A program made the translations under genes and the position numbers. A stretch of 49,331 nucleotides of DNA, from contig JAPLFP010000170.1 in the NCBI GenBank assembly GCA_026390585.1, positions 1 to 49,331 of the forward strand, given 5' to 3'. The notes beneath the pieces were generated by a model, which was given only the letters and a program-made list of their open reading frames with translations, was not told the DNA's origin and made no database searches. The stretch comes from Ignavibacteriales bacterium (lineage in GTDB: Bacteria; Bacteroidota; Ignavibacteria; UBA10030). How positions within the stretch are numbered: the stretch's first letter is position 1; the number at the start of each line of letters is the position of its first letter. Below are positions 25,605-35,028 of this stretch, one piece after another.

Positions 25605-27107
25605 TTATGTTCGAGTGAACATTCGAGCGAGCGCGTCTTTCGTCTCCTTGATGTCGGCGCTGTCGAACACTCTCAGAACGAACACGAGGACGATGAAGAG
25701 AGCTGTGAACGCCAGTTTCGTGGAAATACCGCTCAACGTTGCCGGGTCGGGGTGGATGACCAGGAACAGGCCGACGACAGCTCCTGTGGCAAGGCACAAT
25801 CGGAGAATCCGGCCCCACTCATACTCTACATGATAGAACTTCTGAGACGGGAAATAGATTCCGGCAGCCATGACGATGTAGCTGATGAGCGTTGCGATGG
25901 CGGCGCCCATAATTCCAAGCGGCGGAATGAGCAAGTAGTTTGCGATGATATTTGCAGCGGCTCCTGCCCCTGTCGCATATGGCAGGTATTTCGTCTTCTT
26001 CTCCAGGTAGACACCGACGACGAAATTCACATATGCACCTGTGAAAACGTACGCCAGGAGAATGATAGGAACGATCTTCAAGCCCCCCCAGTAGGCGGGG
26101 CCGATAAAATATCCGCCGAACAATCGAATCCGGACGATATCATCGATAAACATCGTCCCGGTAACAAAAACGAGCATCAGAAGCGAGACGAAGTACGTAA
26201 AGACTTTGGAGAACAGCCTCGGGGCATCACTGTCCTTCGCGTGCGTGAGAAAGAAGGGACGCCATGCGTAGTCGAACATGCCTACGACAAGCATCATCAA
26301 GACTCCGAGGCGATAGTTGGCTGTATAGATCCCAACCGTATCGTTGTTCGTCAACGCTTTGAGGATCGGCCGATCGATGACCTGAATTGCAATTCCCGCC
26401 AGGCTGGCAGGGATATAGGGGAGCCCGAAACGGAGCATTTCCTTGTAGAGCTTCCCCGGAATGCGAAACGTCAGCTGAGGGGAAACAATCCAGAAAAGGA
26501 CAAGTGCGGTAAAAGCAGACGCGATGAGATTCGCGATGAACACTACATCGACCCTCATCTGAAAGAAGACGAACATGATGACCGTCAGCACGACGGTGAT
26601 AACGATATTGAGAACACGCAGGCCGGCGAACAGTTTTGCCTTGTTCTCCATCCGCAGATACGCGAATGGAACGATAGCGAGCGTGTCGAAGAACAAAATC
26701 CATGCGGAATAGCGTATGAAGAGTATCAATCCTGCATGCCCCACCAGGTCCGCACGTTCCGGCCCGGCATCGAGGAGATCTCCGATCGAAGCTGCAGAGA
26801 AATAGATCAGCAGCGAAAACAGAAATGACGTGACAAGAAGGGAAAAGAACGGCGCGCTGACCGTCTGCTTTTTGTCGCCCGATTCCAGCGACGCGACAAA
26901 GCGCATATACGCTGAATCCATGCCGTACCCATAGATCACGAACGCAAAGGCTATGTAGGAGTACAAATAGCCGACGGTACCGAGTTCTGCCTTGAAAAGG
27001 AAGTTCGTATAGAAGGGGACAAGCAGGAAATTGAGGAACCGGCCGACAATGGAGCTCAGGCCGTAGATGGCTGATTCTTTTCCCAGCTTGAAGATGCGAT
27101 CGAGCAT
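25605..27107 (-). CDS. Wzx-like oligosaccharide flippase (MOP/MATE fold)
   Basis: About 500 residues from the ATG at 27107 (MLDRIFKLGKESAIYGLSSIVGRFLNFLL, the typical opening of Wzx/RfbX flippases). Twelve to fourteen membrane helices. It would flip lipid-linked oligosaccharides across the inner membrane, and it is a distant relative of the second flippase at 40714-42150. It lies outside the main polysaccharide cluster by about 2 kb of lipid-metabolism genes, so it may serve another glycan. No strong ribosome site. An antisense frame overlaps most of it and is a shadow. Confidence 0.9.
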   Translation of the reverse strand: MLDRIFKLGKESAIYGLSSIVGRFLNFLLVPFYTNFLFKAELGTVGYLYSYIAFAFVIYGYGMDSAYMRFVASLESGDKKQTVSAPFFSLLVTSFLFSLLIYFSAASIGDLLDAGPERADLVGHAGLILFIRYSAWILFFDTLAIVPFAYLRMENKAKLFAGLRVLNIVITVVLTVIMFVFFQMRVDVVFIANLIASAFTALVLFWIVSPQLTFRIPGKLYKEMLRFGLPYIPASLAGIAIQVIDRPILKALTNNDTVGIYTANYRLGVLMMLVVGMFDYAWRPFFLTHAKDSDAPRLFSKVFTYFVSLLMLVFVTGTMFIDDIVRIRLFGGYFIGPAYWGGLKIVPIILLAYVFTGAYVNFVVGVYLEKKTKYLPYATGAGAAANIIANYLLIPPLGIMGAAIATLISYIVMAAGIYFPSQKFYHVEYEWGRILRLCLATGAVVGLFLVIHPDPATLSGISTKLAFTALFIVLVFVLRVFDSADIKETKDALARMFTRT

Positions 27108-27152
27108 AGATGAGGTATGCGCTAAGAAGAGACCAGAACTCTCAAAAAGCAC

Positions 27153-27298
27153 TCACGCAGGGACGAAACGAGTTTTCCTCTGTGTAACTCTGTGCTCCTT
27201 TGTGTACCTCTGTGTCACCGACCAAAGCGTTACACAGAGAGACAGGGAGAAAATCCAGAGAGACACCGAGAACAACGCCATTGCGTGACATTTTTTCT
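27153..27298. repeat. 146-bp TCACGC-ended element with nested inverted repeat
   Basis: Outer ends TCACGCAGGGACG and ATTGCGTGA share the TCACGC/GCGTGA termini of the GxxExxY units. Inside, CTCTGTGTAAC and GTTACACAGAG are exact inverted copies, set in a CTCTGTG/CACAGAG-rich stretch. It lies 26 bases past the stop of the Trm112-like gene. No gene inside. Confidence 0.55.
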
Positions 27299-27323
27299 TT
27301 GAACTGTTGGTTTGAGATGGCTT

Positions 27324-27488
27324 CTAGCTCTTCCCGCCCTCGTTGACCAGCATGATGGGGATGTCGTCTTTCACCGGATACACCTGTCCGCACGACTTGC
27401 ATGTGAGCGTCTGCTGATCCGCTTTGTAGTCGAGGTCCCCCTTACATTTTGGACAGCACAGAATTGCGAGGAGTTCAGGTTTAAGCAT
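27324..27488 (-). CDS. Trm112-like zinc-binding protein
   Basis: 54 residues: [20 protein letters not shown], then [19 protein letters not shown] and a short tail. Two CxxC pairs (CPKC, CKSC) plus the [12 protein letters not shown] end are the hallmark of the bacterial Trm112 family (YcaR-like), which in other organisms activates methyltransferases. The start overlaps the stop of the thioesterase gene by 8 bases (AATAATGCTTAA), so translation is likely coupled. Confidence 0.9.
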   Translation of the reverse strand: MLKPELLAILCCPKCKGDLDYKADQQTLTCKSCGQVYPVKDDIPIMLVNEGGKS

Positions 27489-27915
27489 TATTCCCCCGAG
27501 AGTTGTTCATCGCCTCTTGCAGCACTTGAACAAACATGGCTGGTGGCCGCGTGGGCCGACCTGTGGCTTCGTTGAGAAAACTGTGAACGGTGTAACCCTC
27601 GACGATGGGCTCCGTCTCGCCTTCGTCAAAGATCCGATACTGAAAACGAATGCGCGCCACAGGCGTCTCGGAAACCGACGCTTCGATGGTGAGCAGATCG
27701 TCGTAGCGTGCAGATTTCCTGTATTTCGCGAATGCCTCAACGACCGCGACGAGGATTCCTTGTTTCTCGATTTCCGAATACGGCAGGCCGAGGGATCTCA
27801 ACAACTCCGACCGGCCTACTTCAAAGTACTCAAAGTACTTTCCGTTGTTCACTACCTTCATCGCGTCGGTATCTGCATACCGGACACGGATGGTCGTTGA
27901 ATTCTTCAGTGCCAA
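27481..27915 (-). CDS. Hotdog-fold acyl-CoA thioesterase (YbgC/4HBT type)
   Basis: About 144 residues if started at TTG 27915. The segment [22 protein letters not shown] holds the YbgC-type active-site Asp (YADTD) and is followed by [17 protein letters not shown] and the usual hotdog strands ([15 protein letters not shown]). Enzymes of this kind hydrolyse acyl-CoA or acyl-carrier thioesters. The TTG is preceded by AGGG; the frame is open back to 27963, but that would overlap accA by 41 bases and add a basic stretch foreign to the family. It sits 8 bases after accA, in line with fatty-acid metabolism. Confidence 0.88.
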   Translation of the reverse strand: MALKNSTTIRVRYADTDAMKVVNNGKYFEYFEVGRSELLRSLGLPYSEIEKQGILVAVVEAFAKYRKSARYDDLLTIEASVSETPVARIRFQYRIFDEGETEPIVEGYTVHSFLNEATGRPTRPPAMFVQVLQEAMNNSRGNNA

Positions 27916-27922
27916 CTCGTCC

Positions 27923-28873
27923 CTATTCCTTCCATGCTCCCATCTTCGAGAACTTCTCCACACGCTTTTCGACGAGTTTGTCGGGTTTCATCTTGGCGAG
28001 CGCCTTGAGTTCTTCCAGCAGGATCTTTTTGAGTATTGATGCAGACAGTTCATGGTTTCTATGCGCACCCCCCCGAGGCTCAGGTACGATGCGGTCGATG
28101 ATCCCCTGTTCCAGGAGGTCCGCCGCCGTCAGCTTCAATGCTTCGGCAGCCTGTTCTTTGTAATCCCAACTTCTCCAGAGGATGCTCGAGCATGATTCCG
28201 GCGCAATCACCGAGTACCACGCATTCTCGAACATCAGGATGCGATCGCCAACGCCAATACCGAGTGCACCCCCTGAAGCACCTTCCCCGATGATCGCAAC
28301 GATGATCGGGACAGGCAGGTGAGACATTTCAAAGAGATTCCGGGCGATGGCTTCAGCTTGTCCCCGCTCCTCAGCCCCGATGCCGGGGTAGGCTCCCGGC
28401 GTGTCGAGCAGCGTGATGATCGGCCTTTTGAATTTGACCGCCATCTTCATCAACCTGAGTGCCTTGCGATATCCTTCCGGATTCATCATACCGAAATTGC
28501 GGTAGACGTTGGATTTCGTGTCTCTTCCTTTCTGTTGCCCCAGAATCAAAACAATCTGCTCGCCGAGACGCGCGAACCCAGCGACGAGGGCCCTATCATC
28601 GGCAAACAACCTGTCGCCATGCAACTCAACGAAATCCTCCGTCATGAGATTGATGTAGTCCAACGTGTACGGCCGATCCGGATGCCGGGCGAGCTGGACA
28701 CGCTGCCAGCGAGTCAGGTTGGAGAAAATCGATTCTCTGAGCTGATCCACCTTCTTTTCGAGTGTCGAGATCTCGTCTGCAATATCGAGGTTGTCTGCGT
28801 ACTTCCTCATCTCCTCGATCTTCTGTTCGAGCTCAAGAATCGGTTTCTCAAACTCCAGTACCATTTTTGCCAT
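27923..28873 (-). CDS. accA: Acetyl-CoA carboxylase carboxyltransferase subunit alpha
   Basis: 316 residues, full length. With AccD it moves the carboxyl group from biotin to acetyl-CoA, the first step of fatty-acid synthesis. The N-terminal helical part ([18 protein letters not shown]) and the crotonase-like core with [38 protein letters not shown] and [15 protein letters not shown] match AccA closely. AAGGAG ribosome site ahead of the ATG. The zinc-bearing AccD is not in the window. Confidence 0.96.
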   Translation of the reverse strand: MAKMVLEFEKPILELEQKIEEMRKYADNLDIADEISTLEKKVDQLRESIFSNLTRWQRVQLARHPDRPYTLDYINLMTEDFVELHGDRLFADDRALVAGFARLGEQIVLILGQQKGRDTKSNVYRNFGMMNPEGYRKALRLMKMAVKFKRPIITLLDTPGAYPGIGAEERGQAEAIARNLFEMSHLPVPIIVAIIGEGASGGALGIGVGDRILMFENAWYSVIAPESCSSILWRSWDYKEQAAEALKLTAADLLEQGIIDRIVPEPRGGAHRNHELSASILKKILLEELKALAKMKPDKLVEKRVEKFSKMGAWKE

Positions 28874-28911
28874 CGAAAGGCTCCTTCTGCCGCGTGATGC
28901 GGCATGAATCC

Positions 28912-30939
28912 TTATACTTCACGCCGTTGCCGCAGCATGGTCGTCAGCAAGATCTCAACATCCAACGCAATGGATTGGTTCTTTGCGTAGTAAAGGTTGT
29001 ATTGTTCTTTCTCCTGATCCTCCAGCACGCGATTTTTCTGGAGCTGTATCAAACCCGTGAGGCCGGGTTTACCAAGGAAGAGCACACTTTGCTGGTTCAA
29101 GCCAGGTTTCGCGGTGCTATTGTCGGGAGGTCCGACGAGGCTGAATGTCCCGCCAAAAACCTTCGGAACACGCAGGATAAACTCCGAGCGGGTTTTTCCC
29201 GTCGAGGCCTTTTTCAAATATAGGAAAGGATAGATCGAAATCAAAAGAACAACCGACAGACAAATGTCAAAGAGCCGCTTCAGAGTGCGATTTGTGGATT
29301 TCTCAATGTTGTACGTGATTTGAACGAGAGGCAGCTCATCCAGTGAATCGACGCTTCCCTTGCCTATGATCACTTCAAGCGTGTTCGGCACCAGATGGAA
29401 GTTGACAGATTGTGCATGCGTTCGCCCGATCACCGAGAGGATGTCGGCATACAAAAGAGTTTGCGTCGAAAAAATGACATCGCTGACCTTCATATCTTGA
29501 ATGACCTTGCCGATGTTCTCAGTACTGCCGACAATCGGGAGTCCCGCCAGGTCTTCTCCGATTCTCCTACGATTGACATCGACAAATCCCAACACGTCAT
29601 ATCCGTCGCTCACCCGGCTTCGCAGCCGTCGCAACAATTCCTGCGCTGATTTGTCCGTTCCGACGATGAGCGTACGGCGGCCGAGAATACTCCTTCGACC
29701 TTCCGACGAACTTCTCCCCAACACGCGCAAAAGCAGGCGCCATCCAGGGAGGAAGACTGCGCTCAGCATCCCGGAGATGATGGTCACTCCCCTGCTGAAC
29801 CCGTAGTCCTTGAAGAAGAAGACCAGCGCTGAAATGACGATGAAGCCCACAACCGTGGAGACCATCGTGCGAGAAATCGACATGCGGCGATGGGTATAGA
29901 CGCCGGCTGAATAGAGTCCCCCCGCAACAATGATAGATGGGACGGTATAGACGATCGGATACGCGTAGCTCGGGACCCGAAACATGGTACCGAACCATGT
30001 CAACTCTGCCAGAAGAATTGAAAGGTCCACAAGGGCGATGTCAACGACGGCCACGGTGAGCGGTCGGAGAAAGGCCTTGATCATGGCCAGCCGCGAGGAG
30101 ATGGAAATTGCCGCACGAATCAGAAACGCGAAGAGTTTCGAACTGCTGAAATGTTTCTGCACGAAGAGCTGCATCGCCTGGTAGAAGGTACGGATTTCGT
30201 CCAGATTGCTCCGCTTCGTGCTCTCCCCCTTGTAATGGATGATCTGGGTCGAGTGAACGTAGTAGTTCTTCCATCCGGCCTGCTGAATCCTGTAGCACCA
30301 GTCGAGGTCTTCCCCGTACATGAAGAACTCCTCATCGAGTCCTCCGACCTGCTCGAATGCCTCACGGCAGACCATCATGAACGAGCCGCTGACCGCATCA
30401 ATCTCGTACGTTTCGTCAGGGCTGAGGTAGGTCAGGTTGTAACGGCCAAGCAAACGTGAATTCGGGAAGAGAGCGCTAAGTCCGATCATCTTTGAAAATG
30501 CAACCCATGGACGCGGGAAGCTCCGCCGACAAGCGAGCTGAAACGTGCCGTCCGGATTCAGCACTTTGCAGCCGGCCAGGCCGACATCAGGATTTTCCTG
30601 GAAGAATTTGATCATCACACGAAGCGTATCTTCCTGCACAAGAGTATCGGGATTGATGAGAAGCAGGAATTTCCCCTGCGCTCGTTTGAGGCCGAGGTTG
30701 TTCCCCTTCGCAAATCCAAGATTGACTTTGCTTGTGATCAAGTGAACGAGAGGAAAGCGTCGACGCACCATTTCGACGCTGCCATCGTCCGACGCATTGT
30801 CGACGACGATAATCTCTCCACGAATCCCCTTCATTGCCTTTTGCAGAGACACAAGGGCGTGATGAAGAAAGTCACGCACATTGTAGTTGACGATGATGAT
30901 GGAAATGAGGGGCGGTATGTGTTTTCGTTTTGCCGGCAT
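28912..30939 (-). CDS. GT2 glycosyltransferase fused to a degenerate phosphoglycosyl-transferase region
   Basis: 675 residues. Residues 10-240 are a GT2 domain of the rhamnosyl/WcaE-like kind: [14 protein letters not shown] (46-51), LLINPDT (94-100) and [14 protein letters not shown]. From about 285 it continues as the N-terminal part of a WbaP/EpsE-type polyprenyl-phosphate sugar-1-phosphate transferase: four or five membrane helices, a Rossmann-like domain ([38 protein letters not shown]), then [14 protein letters not shown] and an end FSLVGPP...LTGLIQLQ...[19 protein letters not shown]. The catalytic stretch of such enzymes (QxRxGxxG, KFRSM...DAE), intact in the gene at 33577-34992, is missing. 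So the GT2 half is probably active and the second half a scaffold or relic. No ribosome site; a GxxExxY unit ends 11 bases upstream of the start. Confidence 0.85.
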   Translation of the reverse strand: MPAKRKHIPPLISIIIVNYNVRDFLHHALVSLQKAMKGIRGEIIVVDNASDDGSVEMVRRRFPLVHLITSKVNLGFAKGNNLGLKRAQGKFLLLINPDTLVQEDTLRVMIKFFQENPDVGLAGCKVLNPDGTFQLACRRSFPRPWVAFSKMIGLSALFPNSRLLGRYNLTYLSPDETYEIDAVSGSFMMVCREAFEQVGGLDEEFFMYGEDLDWCYRIQQAGWKNYYVHSTQIIHYKGESTKRSNLDEIRTFYQAMQLFVQKHFSSSKLFAFLIRAAISISSRLAMIKAFLRPLTVAVVDIALVDLSILLAELTWFGTMFRVPSYAYPIVYTVPSIIVAGGLYSAGVYTHRRMSISRTMVSTVVGFIVISALVFFFKDYGFSRGVTIISGMLSAVFLPGWRLLLRVLGRSSSEGRRSILGRRTLIVGTDKSAQELLRRLRSRVSDGYDVLGFVDVNRRRIGEDLAGLPIVGSTENIGKVIQDMKVSDVIFSTQTLLYADILSVIGRTHAQSVNFHLVPNTLEVIIGKGSVDSLDELPLVQITYNIEKSTNRTLKRLFDICLSVVLLISIYPFLYLKKASTGKTRSEFILRVPKVFGGTFSLVGPPDNSTAKPGLNQQSVLFLGKPGLTGLIQLQKNRVLEDQEKEQYNLYYAKNQSIALDVEILLTTMLRQRREV

Positions 30940-30949
30940 GAAAAAAATG

Positions 30950-31423
30950 TCACGCAGAGACGCAAAGCCGCAAAGGACAGAATGAGAGTGGCTTAGTCTT
31001 CGGGAAGACTGTTGACAACTCGAGTTATCCCCCGCTTGATTAGCACGTCCCCGAAGTTGATTAACAAGCCCAAACGTTTATCGGCAAGGCGCAAGTACGT
31101 TAGCAACTGCTTTTTGTGAACCGGGGCAACTTCCTCGACTGATTTCAACTCAACGATAACTTTGTCTTCAACGATCAAATCCGGCCGAAATCCGAGATCT
31201 AGCTTGACAGTTTCATATACCACAGGAAGTGCCTGTTGCAGGGAGACCTTTAAACCCCGTTTCTTCAACTCATACTCCAATGTGGCCTGATAGACAGATT
31301 CAAGTAACCCCGGACCAAGCGCGACGTGAACTTTATATGCAGCATCGACTATTACCGTCGCAATCTCATTTTCTGACATACATATTCTCTAATCTCTCTT
31401 CGCGCCTTTGCGCCTTTGCGTGA
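30950..31423 (-). mobile_element. 474-bp inverted-repeat unit carrying GxxExxY gene (copy 2)
   Basis: Same length and ends as 4086-4559: left TCACGCAGAGACGCAAAG, right (complement) TCACGCAAAGGCGCAAAG, 21 of 25 end bases matching. Lies 3 bases past the stop of the GT2 gene at 31426 and 11 bases before the start of the fusion gene, in the same direction as both, so it is wedged into an operon junction. Confidence 0.65.
30993..31379 (-). CDS. GxxExxY family protein (intact copy)
   Basis: 128 residues. GLLESVY gives the family its name; PDLIVEDKVIVELKSVEEV carries the Asp and ExK of a PD-(D/E)XK nuclease-like core (PDDEXK_3), and KKQLLTYLRLADKRLGLLINFG is the conserved C-terminal half. The role of these proteins is not established; they are often multi-copy in a genome. 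The ATG at 31379 aligns with ATA in copy 1. A second, out-of-frame ATG four bases earlier opens a minimal frame in both copies. Confidence 0.9.
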   Translation of the reverse strand: MSENEIATVIVDAAYKVHVALGPGLLESVYQATLEYELKKRGLKVSLQQALPVVYETVKLDLGFRPDLIVEDKVIVELKSVEEVAPVHKKQLLTYLRLADKRLGLLINFGDVLIKRGITRVVNSLPED

Positions 31424-31425
31424 GA

Positions 31426-32142
31426 TCATCTGCGCTCAAACAGGCTTTTGATCTTCAATCTCCACACCATCCACACGGCTTCGTAAACGATGCGTTTGGA
31501 CATTTTCGAAACACCGATCCGTCGATCGACAAAGACGATGGGGATCTCGCACATGCGGTATCCTTTTCGCCATGTCTTGAAGTTCATTTCAATCTGAAAG
31601 GCGTAGCCATTCGAATGGATCAAATCGAGATCGATGCTCTCCAGCACTTTTCGTCTGAAACATTTGTATCCGCCGGTTGCGTCGCGCACCGGCATCCCGG
31701 TAATGACTCTCGTGTAGATGTTCGCGAAATAGCTGAGGAGCAGCCTTCTCATAGGCCAGTTGACGACATTGACTCCCTGAATGTAGCGTGATCCGATGAC
31801 CAGGTCGTATTCTTCAGCCTTCTCAAGCAAGCGAGGGAGTTCAGCAGGGTCATGCGAAAAATCGGCATCCATTTCGAAGACAAAGTCGAAGCCATTGGCA
31901 ATCGCAAATTTGAAGCCTGCAACGTAGGCTGTTCCCAATCCCATTTTCCCTGGTCGCTCGATGAGGTGAATCCTCGGCTCGGTCTTCTGCATCTCTTTCA
32001 CCATTTTCCCGGTGCCGTCAGGAGAACCGTCGTCAACGATCAGGATGTTGAAATGATCGCCGTGCTTCAGCACCATTGGCAGAAGTTGGGGGAGATTGTC
32101 AGCTTCATTGAATGTCGGTATGACAACAAGGCAGCGTTTCAT
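31426..32142 (-). CDS. Dolichol-phosphate-mannose-synthase-like GT2
   Basis: About 238 residues from the ATG at 32142 (MKRCLVVIPTFNEADNL), which matches the start of the DPM1-like family. The Rossmann nucleotide-sugar site has LIVDDGSPDGT and the metal site EMDADFSHDP; GSRYIQG and RDATGGYKCFRRKVL follow. It lacks the C-terminal membrane pair of long forms, as in soluble DPM1. It transfers a hexose from a nucleotide sugar to polyprenyl phosphate, giving a lipid-linked donor for glycan or protein glycosylation. The region upstream (32143-32468) holds hairpin repeats, not coding sequence. Confidence 0.9.
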   Translation of the reverse strand: MKRCLVVIPTFNEADNLPQLLPMVLKHGDHFNILIVDDGSPDGTGKMVKEMQKTEPRIHLIERPGKMGLGTAYVAGFKFAIANGFDFVFEMDADFSHDPAELPRLLEKAEEYDLVIGSRYIQGVNVVNWPMRRLLLSYFANIYTRVITGMPVRDATGGYKCFRRKVLESIDLDLIHSNGYAFQIEMNFKTWRKGYRMCEIPIVFVDRRIGVSKMSKRIVYEAVWMVWRLKIKSLFERR

Positions 32143-32190
32143 AGAGTCCGTCTTTTTGATTCTTGGTGATTCGTGAATCAATGACTGGGG

Positions 32191-32361
32191 TGTCAGGACT
32201 TTGGTCCTGACACAATGGAGTCCGCGTCCCAGCAGATTGCCTGGTGGCGTCAGGAGCAAACTCCTGACGCCACGCTAAGACCCGGGTGTCAGGGTCCATA
32301 CCCTGACACCACAATTGCCACAAGCTCGCACCGGAGGTGTCAGGAAGTGGTTCCTGACACC
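32191..32361. repeat. Four-unit REP-like hairpin cluster (GGTGTCAGG palindromes)
   Basis: Four hairpins with 4-nt loops: 32191-32212 (TGTCAGGAC/tttg), 32244-32273 (GTGGCGTCAGGAG/caaa), 32285-32310 (GGTGTCAGGGT/ccat), 32336-32361 (GGTGTCAGGAA/gtgg), each followed by its exact complement. Inner stem bases differ between units but always change in pairs, and all loops differ. This marks a family maintained as hairpins. Together with 32409-32447 it fills the 326-base gene-free gap. Confidence 0.85.
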
Positions 32362-32408
32362 CCAGAATATTCAATAGCTTGCAGCTATTAGACAAAACAA
32401 ACTGACCA

Positions 32409-32447
32409 CCCCTTTGTCCCCTCCTTCTGAAGGAGGGGATCAAGGGG
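32409..32447. terminator. GC-rich long hairpin downstream of DegT aminotransferase
   Basis: CCCCTCCTT-CTG-AAGGAGGGG (32418-32438) inside an outer pair CCCCTT/AAGGGG. It begins about 22 bases beyond the stop of the DegT gene on the minus strand. No U run, so it may be a processing or repeat structure rather than a true terminator. Confidence 0.5.
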
Positions 32448-32468
32448 AGGTTTCAAGCAATGCAACGC

Positions 32469-33575
32469 TCAAAGCGACTCAACAACCGCCGACGCGATCG
32501 TCCTCTGCTGCTCCTGCGTCAGCTCCGTGTGCATCGGGAGCGAAAGAACTTCAGCCGCGGCTCGCTCCGTGACCGGGAAGGATCCCTTTGGCTTTCCAAC
32601 GCTCGAATATGCCTCCTGCAAATGCAGGGGAATCGGATAGAAAACGGCGTGAGGGATCTTTTTCTCATTCAACAACGCGTCCACTTTGTCGCGATTTCCT
32701 AACCGCACCGTGTACTGGTGATAAATATGCCGCGTGTATGGCGCCTCAAAGGGGGTTGTGAGGTTTGCTCCCTTGAACAGCTCGTTATAGAAACGAGCAG
32801 CTGTGCGGCGCGCTTCATGCCACTGCTCTAGGTACTTCAGTTTGACGTTAAGAATGGCAGCCTGGAGAGTATCGAGGCGACTGTTAACACCGATGGATTC
32901 ATGATGGTACCGTTTGCGAGATCCATGCATGATGATTGTCCGGACTTTGTCTGCGAGAGTATCATCGTTGGTCACAACCATCCCCGCATCACCGAACGCC
33001 CCGAGGTTCTTACTCGGATAAAAGCTGATGCAACCCAGTTCTCCAATCCCTCCGACTTTTTTCCCTTTGTACTCGCTCCCCATGGCCTGAGCAGTGTCCT
33101 CGATGACCGGGATTCCGTGTTTTCGCGCAACCGCCATCAGTGGATCCATATCCACAGCATGGCCGTACAGATGCACCGGCATGATTGCCTTGGTTCTTGG
33201 TGAAATGGCAGCTTCGAGTGCTCCCGGGTCTATGTTGAACGTCAAGGGATCGATATCGACGTAGACCGGCTTCGCCCCGAGAAGAACGATCGTTTCAGTG
33301 GTCGCAACAAACGTGAACGGGGTTGTCACGACTTCATCTCCCGGACCGATGTTGAGAGCCATCATGGCAACCTGGAGCGCATCGGTGCCGGATGCGCAGC
33401 CAATGGCGTGCTTTGTCCCGAGATACTTGGCGGCAGCAGCTTCGAACTCCCCAACTTCTTTTCCGAGGATGTAGTGGCCGGAATCCAGGACGCGATGAAT
33501 CGCTTCATCGATTTCGGGCTTGATTTTCTTGTACTGCGTGGTCAAATCAACCATTTGAATATTCGGCGTACTCAT
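32469..33575 (-). CDS. DegT/DnrJ/EryC1/StrS-family sugar aminotransferase
   Basis: 368 residues. PLP enzyme that aminates a nucleotide-linked keto-sugar. ASGTDALQVAMMAL, the Asp-box VIEDTAQAMGSEY, and the Schiff-base lysine in SFYPSKNLGAFGDAG are all present; HESIGVNSRLDTLQAAIL and the FYPIPLHLQ end are typical of the WbpE/FdtB/PglE-like group. AGGA precedes the ATG. It begins 2 bases after the stop of the phosphoglycosyl-transferase gene. The exact sugar (3-amino or 4-amino) cannot be told from sequence alone. Confidence 0.93.
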   Translation of the reverse strand: MSTPNIQMVDLTTQYKKIKPEIDEAIHRVLDSGHYILGKEVGEFEAAAAKYLGTKHAIGCASGTDALQVAMMALNIGPGDEVVTTPFTFVATTETIVLLGAKPVYVDIDPLTFNIDPGALEAAISPRTKAIMPVHLYGHAVDMDPLMAVARKHGIPVIEDTAQAMGSEYKGKKVGGIGELGCISFYPSKNLGAFGDAGMVVTNDDTLADKVRTIIMHGSRKRYHHESIGVNSRLDTLQAAILNVKLKYLEQWHEARRTAARFYNELFKGANLTTPFEAPYTRHIYHQYTVRLGNRDKVDALLNEKKIPHAVFYPIPLHLQEAYSSVGKPKGSFPVTERAAAEVLSLPMHTELTQEQQRTIASAVVESL

Positions 33576-33576
33576 A

Positions 33577-34992
33577 TCAGGTGTGTCCTTTTCCCATTAG
33601 CATAACGTAGAATGTATTGAAAAGAATCTTCAAATCCATCCGCCACGACATGTTCTCGATGTAAAAAAGATCATACTTCAACTTCACTTTCACATCTTCG
33701 ATTGACTCGTCGTACTTGTGTTTGACTTGCGCCCAACCAGTGATTCCCGGACGGACTTTCAGACGGCGTTTGTAGAGAGGAAGTTCCGCGGCAAGCTTCT
33801 CGACAAAGAATGCGCGTTCGGGACGCGGGCCAACCAGGCTCATGTCACCGCGAAGAACGTTGATGAATTGCGGAACTTCGTCGATGTGCAGACTGCGTAT
33901 TATCTTGCCAACGCTCGTCACGCGGGGATCCCGCTTCGAAGCCCACACTGGGCCCGATTTTTTTTCTGCGTCGGTGTACATCGATCGAAACTTGAACATC
34001 TTGAAATTCTTGCCGTTTTTCCCCACACGCTCCTGTTTGTAGAGAACTGGTCCAGGGGAACTGAGCCTAATGATCGCTGCGACCGTCAGCCAGAACGGCA
34101 GTCCCACCACAAGAATCAGCATGGAGACAACAACATCCGCAATGCGCTTGAGCGATTCCTCCCACGGTTTCATAATCTCCGGCATGACCTCGATGAGAGG
34201 AGCTCCGTAGATTGAGCTGATCCGCGCTTGTCCGCTCACAATGTCATAAAGATCCGCCATCATCTTGAGGCCGACTTCATACCCGGTGCATTCATTGATG
34301 ATGTAGATCAGCTTGTCGTGTTCATAGGAATCAAGCCCGACGAGAACCTCGCGGACGCTGTGCTTTTCAATGAGCGATGAGAGATGATCCGATGAGCCTA
34401 CGAGCGGGATCGTCCTGTACTCCAGACGGCGCTGGCGCTTTGCCCCTTTAGCCTTTCCAGCCTCCACAAAACCGACGACCTTGTAGCCCAATGCCGGATA
34501 CTTCAGAACCATATCACAGAGTTCTCTCGCCTTCGCAGACCAGCCGACAATCAATGTGTTCCGCGATCCGATTCCTGCTTGCAACAATTGTTTTTGCACT
34601 GCACGGATGATGAGTCTCCCCATGCTCACGAAACCAAACAGCAGAAGCCAGTAGGCAACGATGAGCACTCTGGTTCCTGATTGCGGGCTTGTTGAAACGT
34701 CGTCGATGAAGATGAGGAAGAAGAGGACAAGAACGCCGGCCGCGGTCGTACGGAAGAAGGTCACGAGCTCATCCAGGCGAGACTGCGCGTACCAGGAGCG
34801 ATGCAGACCGAAAAATGCGAAGAGCAACACCCAGTAAGCGTAGATGACGAGCATGGGCATGAAGAACTCAGGCTCGATCGGATACGTGATCCATCCACTC
34901 CGCACGCGCAAAAGATAGTAGACGACGTACGCCAGATTAATGGTGAAAAAGTCGAGAACAAAAAGAAGAATGCGCTCAATACGCTTGCTCAT
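33577..34992 (-). CDS. Undecaprenyl-phosphate glucose/galactose phosphotransferase
   Basis: 471 residues, the complete WbaP/WcaJ-like plan. There are four or five N-terminal membrane helices, a CoA-binding_3-type Rossmann domain (RNTLIVGWSAKARELCDMV, VVGFVEAG), a re-entrant membrane helix (KRIADVVVSMLILVVGLPF) and the catalytic domain with YKQERVGKNGKNF, KFRSMYTDAEKKSGPVW, HIDEVPQFINVLRGDMSLVG and RPGITGWAQV. It starts glycan assembly by moving a sugar-1-phosphate onto undecaprenyl phosphate. This is the only intact enzyme of its class here, so it is the likely initiator for the locus. Confidence 0.94.
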   Translation of the reverse strand: MSKRIERILLFVLDFFTINLAYVVYYLLRVRSGWITYPIEPEFFMPMLVIYAYWVLLFAFFGLHRSWYAQSRLDELVTFFRTTAAGVLVLFFLIFIDDVSTSPQSGTRVLIVAYWLLLFGFVSMGRLIIRAVQKQLLQAGIGSRNTLIVGWSAKARELCDMVLKYPALGYKVVGFVEAGKAKGAKRQRRLEYRTIPLVGSSDHLSSLIEKHSVREVLVGLDSYEHDKLIYIINECTGYEVGLKMMADLYDIVSGQARISSIYGAPLIEVMPEIMKPWEESLKRIADVVVSMLILVVGLPFWLTVAAIIRLSSPGPVLYKQERVGKNGKNFKMFKFRSMYTDAEKKSGPVWASKRDPRVTSVGKIIRSLHIDEVPQFINVLRGDMSLVGPRPERAFFVEKLAAELPLYKRRLKVRPGITGWAQVKHKYDESIEDVKVKLKYDLFYIENMSWRMDLKILFNTFYVMLMGKGHT

Positions 34993-35028
34993 TGCGGGAT
35001 TTCCAGGGCCCTCGGTGATTTCATTGCA

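Noticed and set aside
25443-26828. Long plus-strand open frame (461 codons)
   Set aside because: It is antisense to the flippase, has a highly charged unnatural composition and no family motif; the minus-strand flippase explains the conservation.
32143-32259. Longer start for the DPM1-like GT2 gene
   Set aside because: The extra 39 codons run through the hairpin repeats and do not resemble the family; the ATG at 32142 gives the normal N terminus.
32191-32361. CRISPR-like array
   Set aside because: Units are palindromes with differing sequence and uneven spacing, with no unique spacers of constant length and no cas genes.
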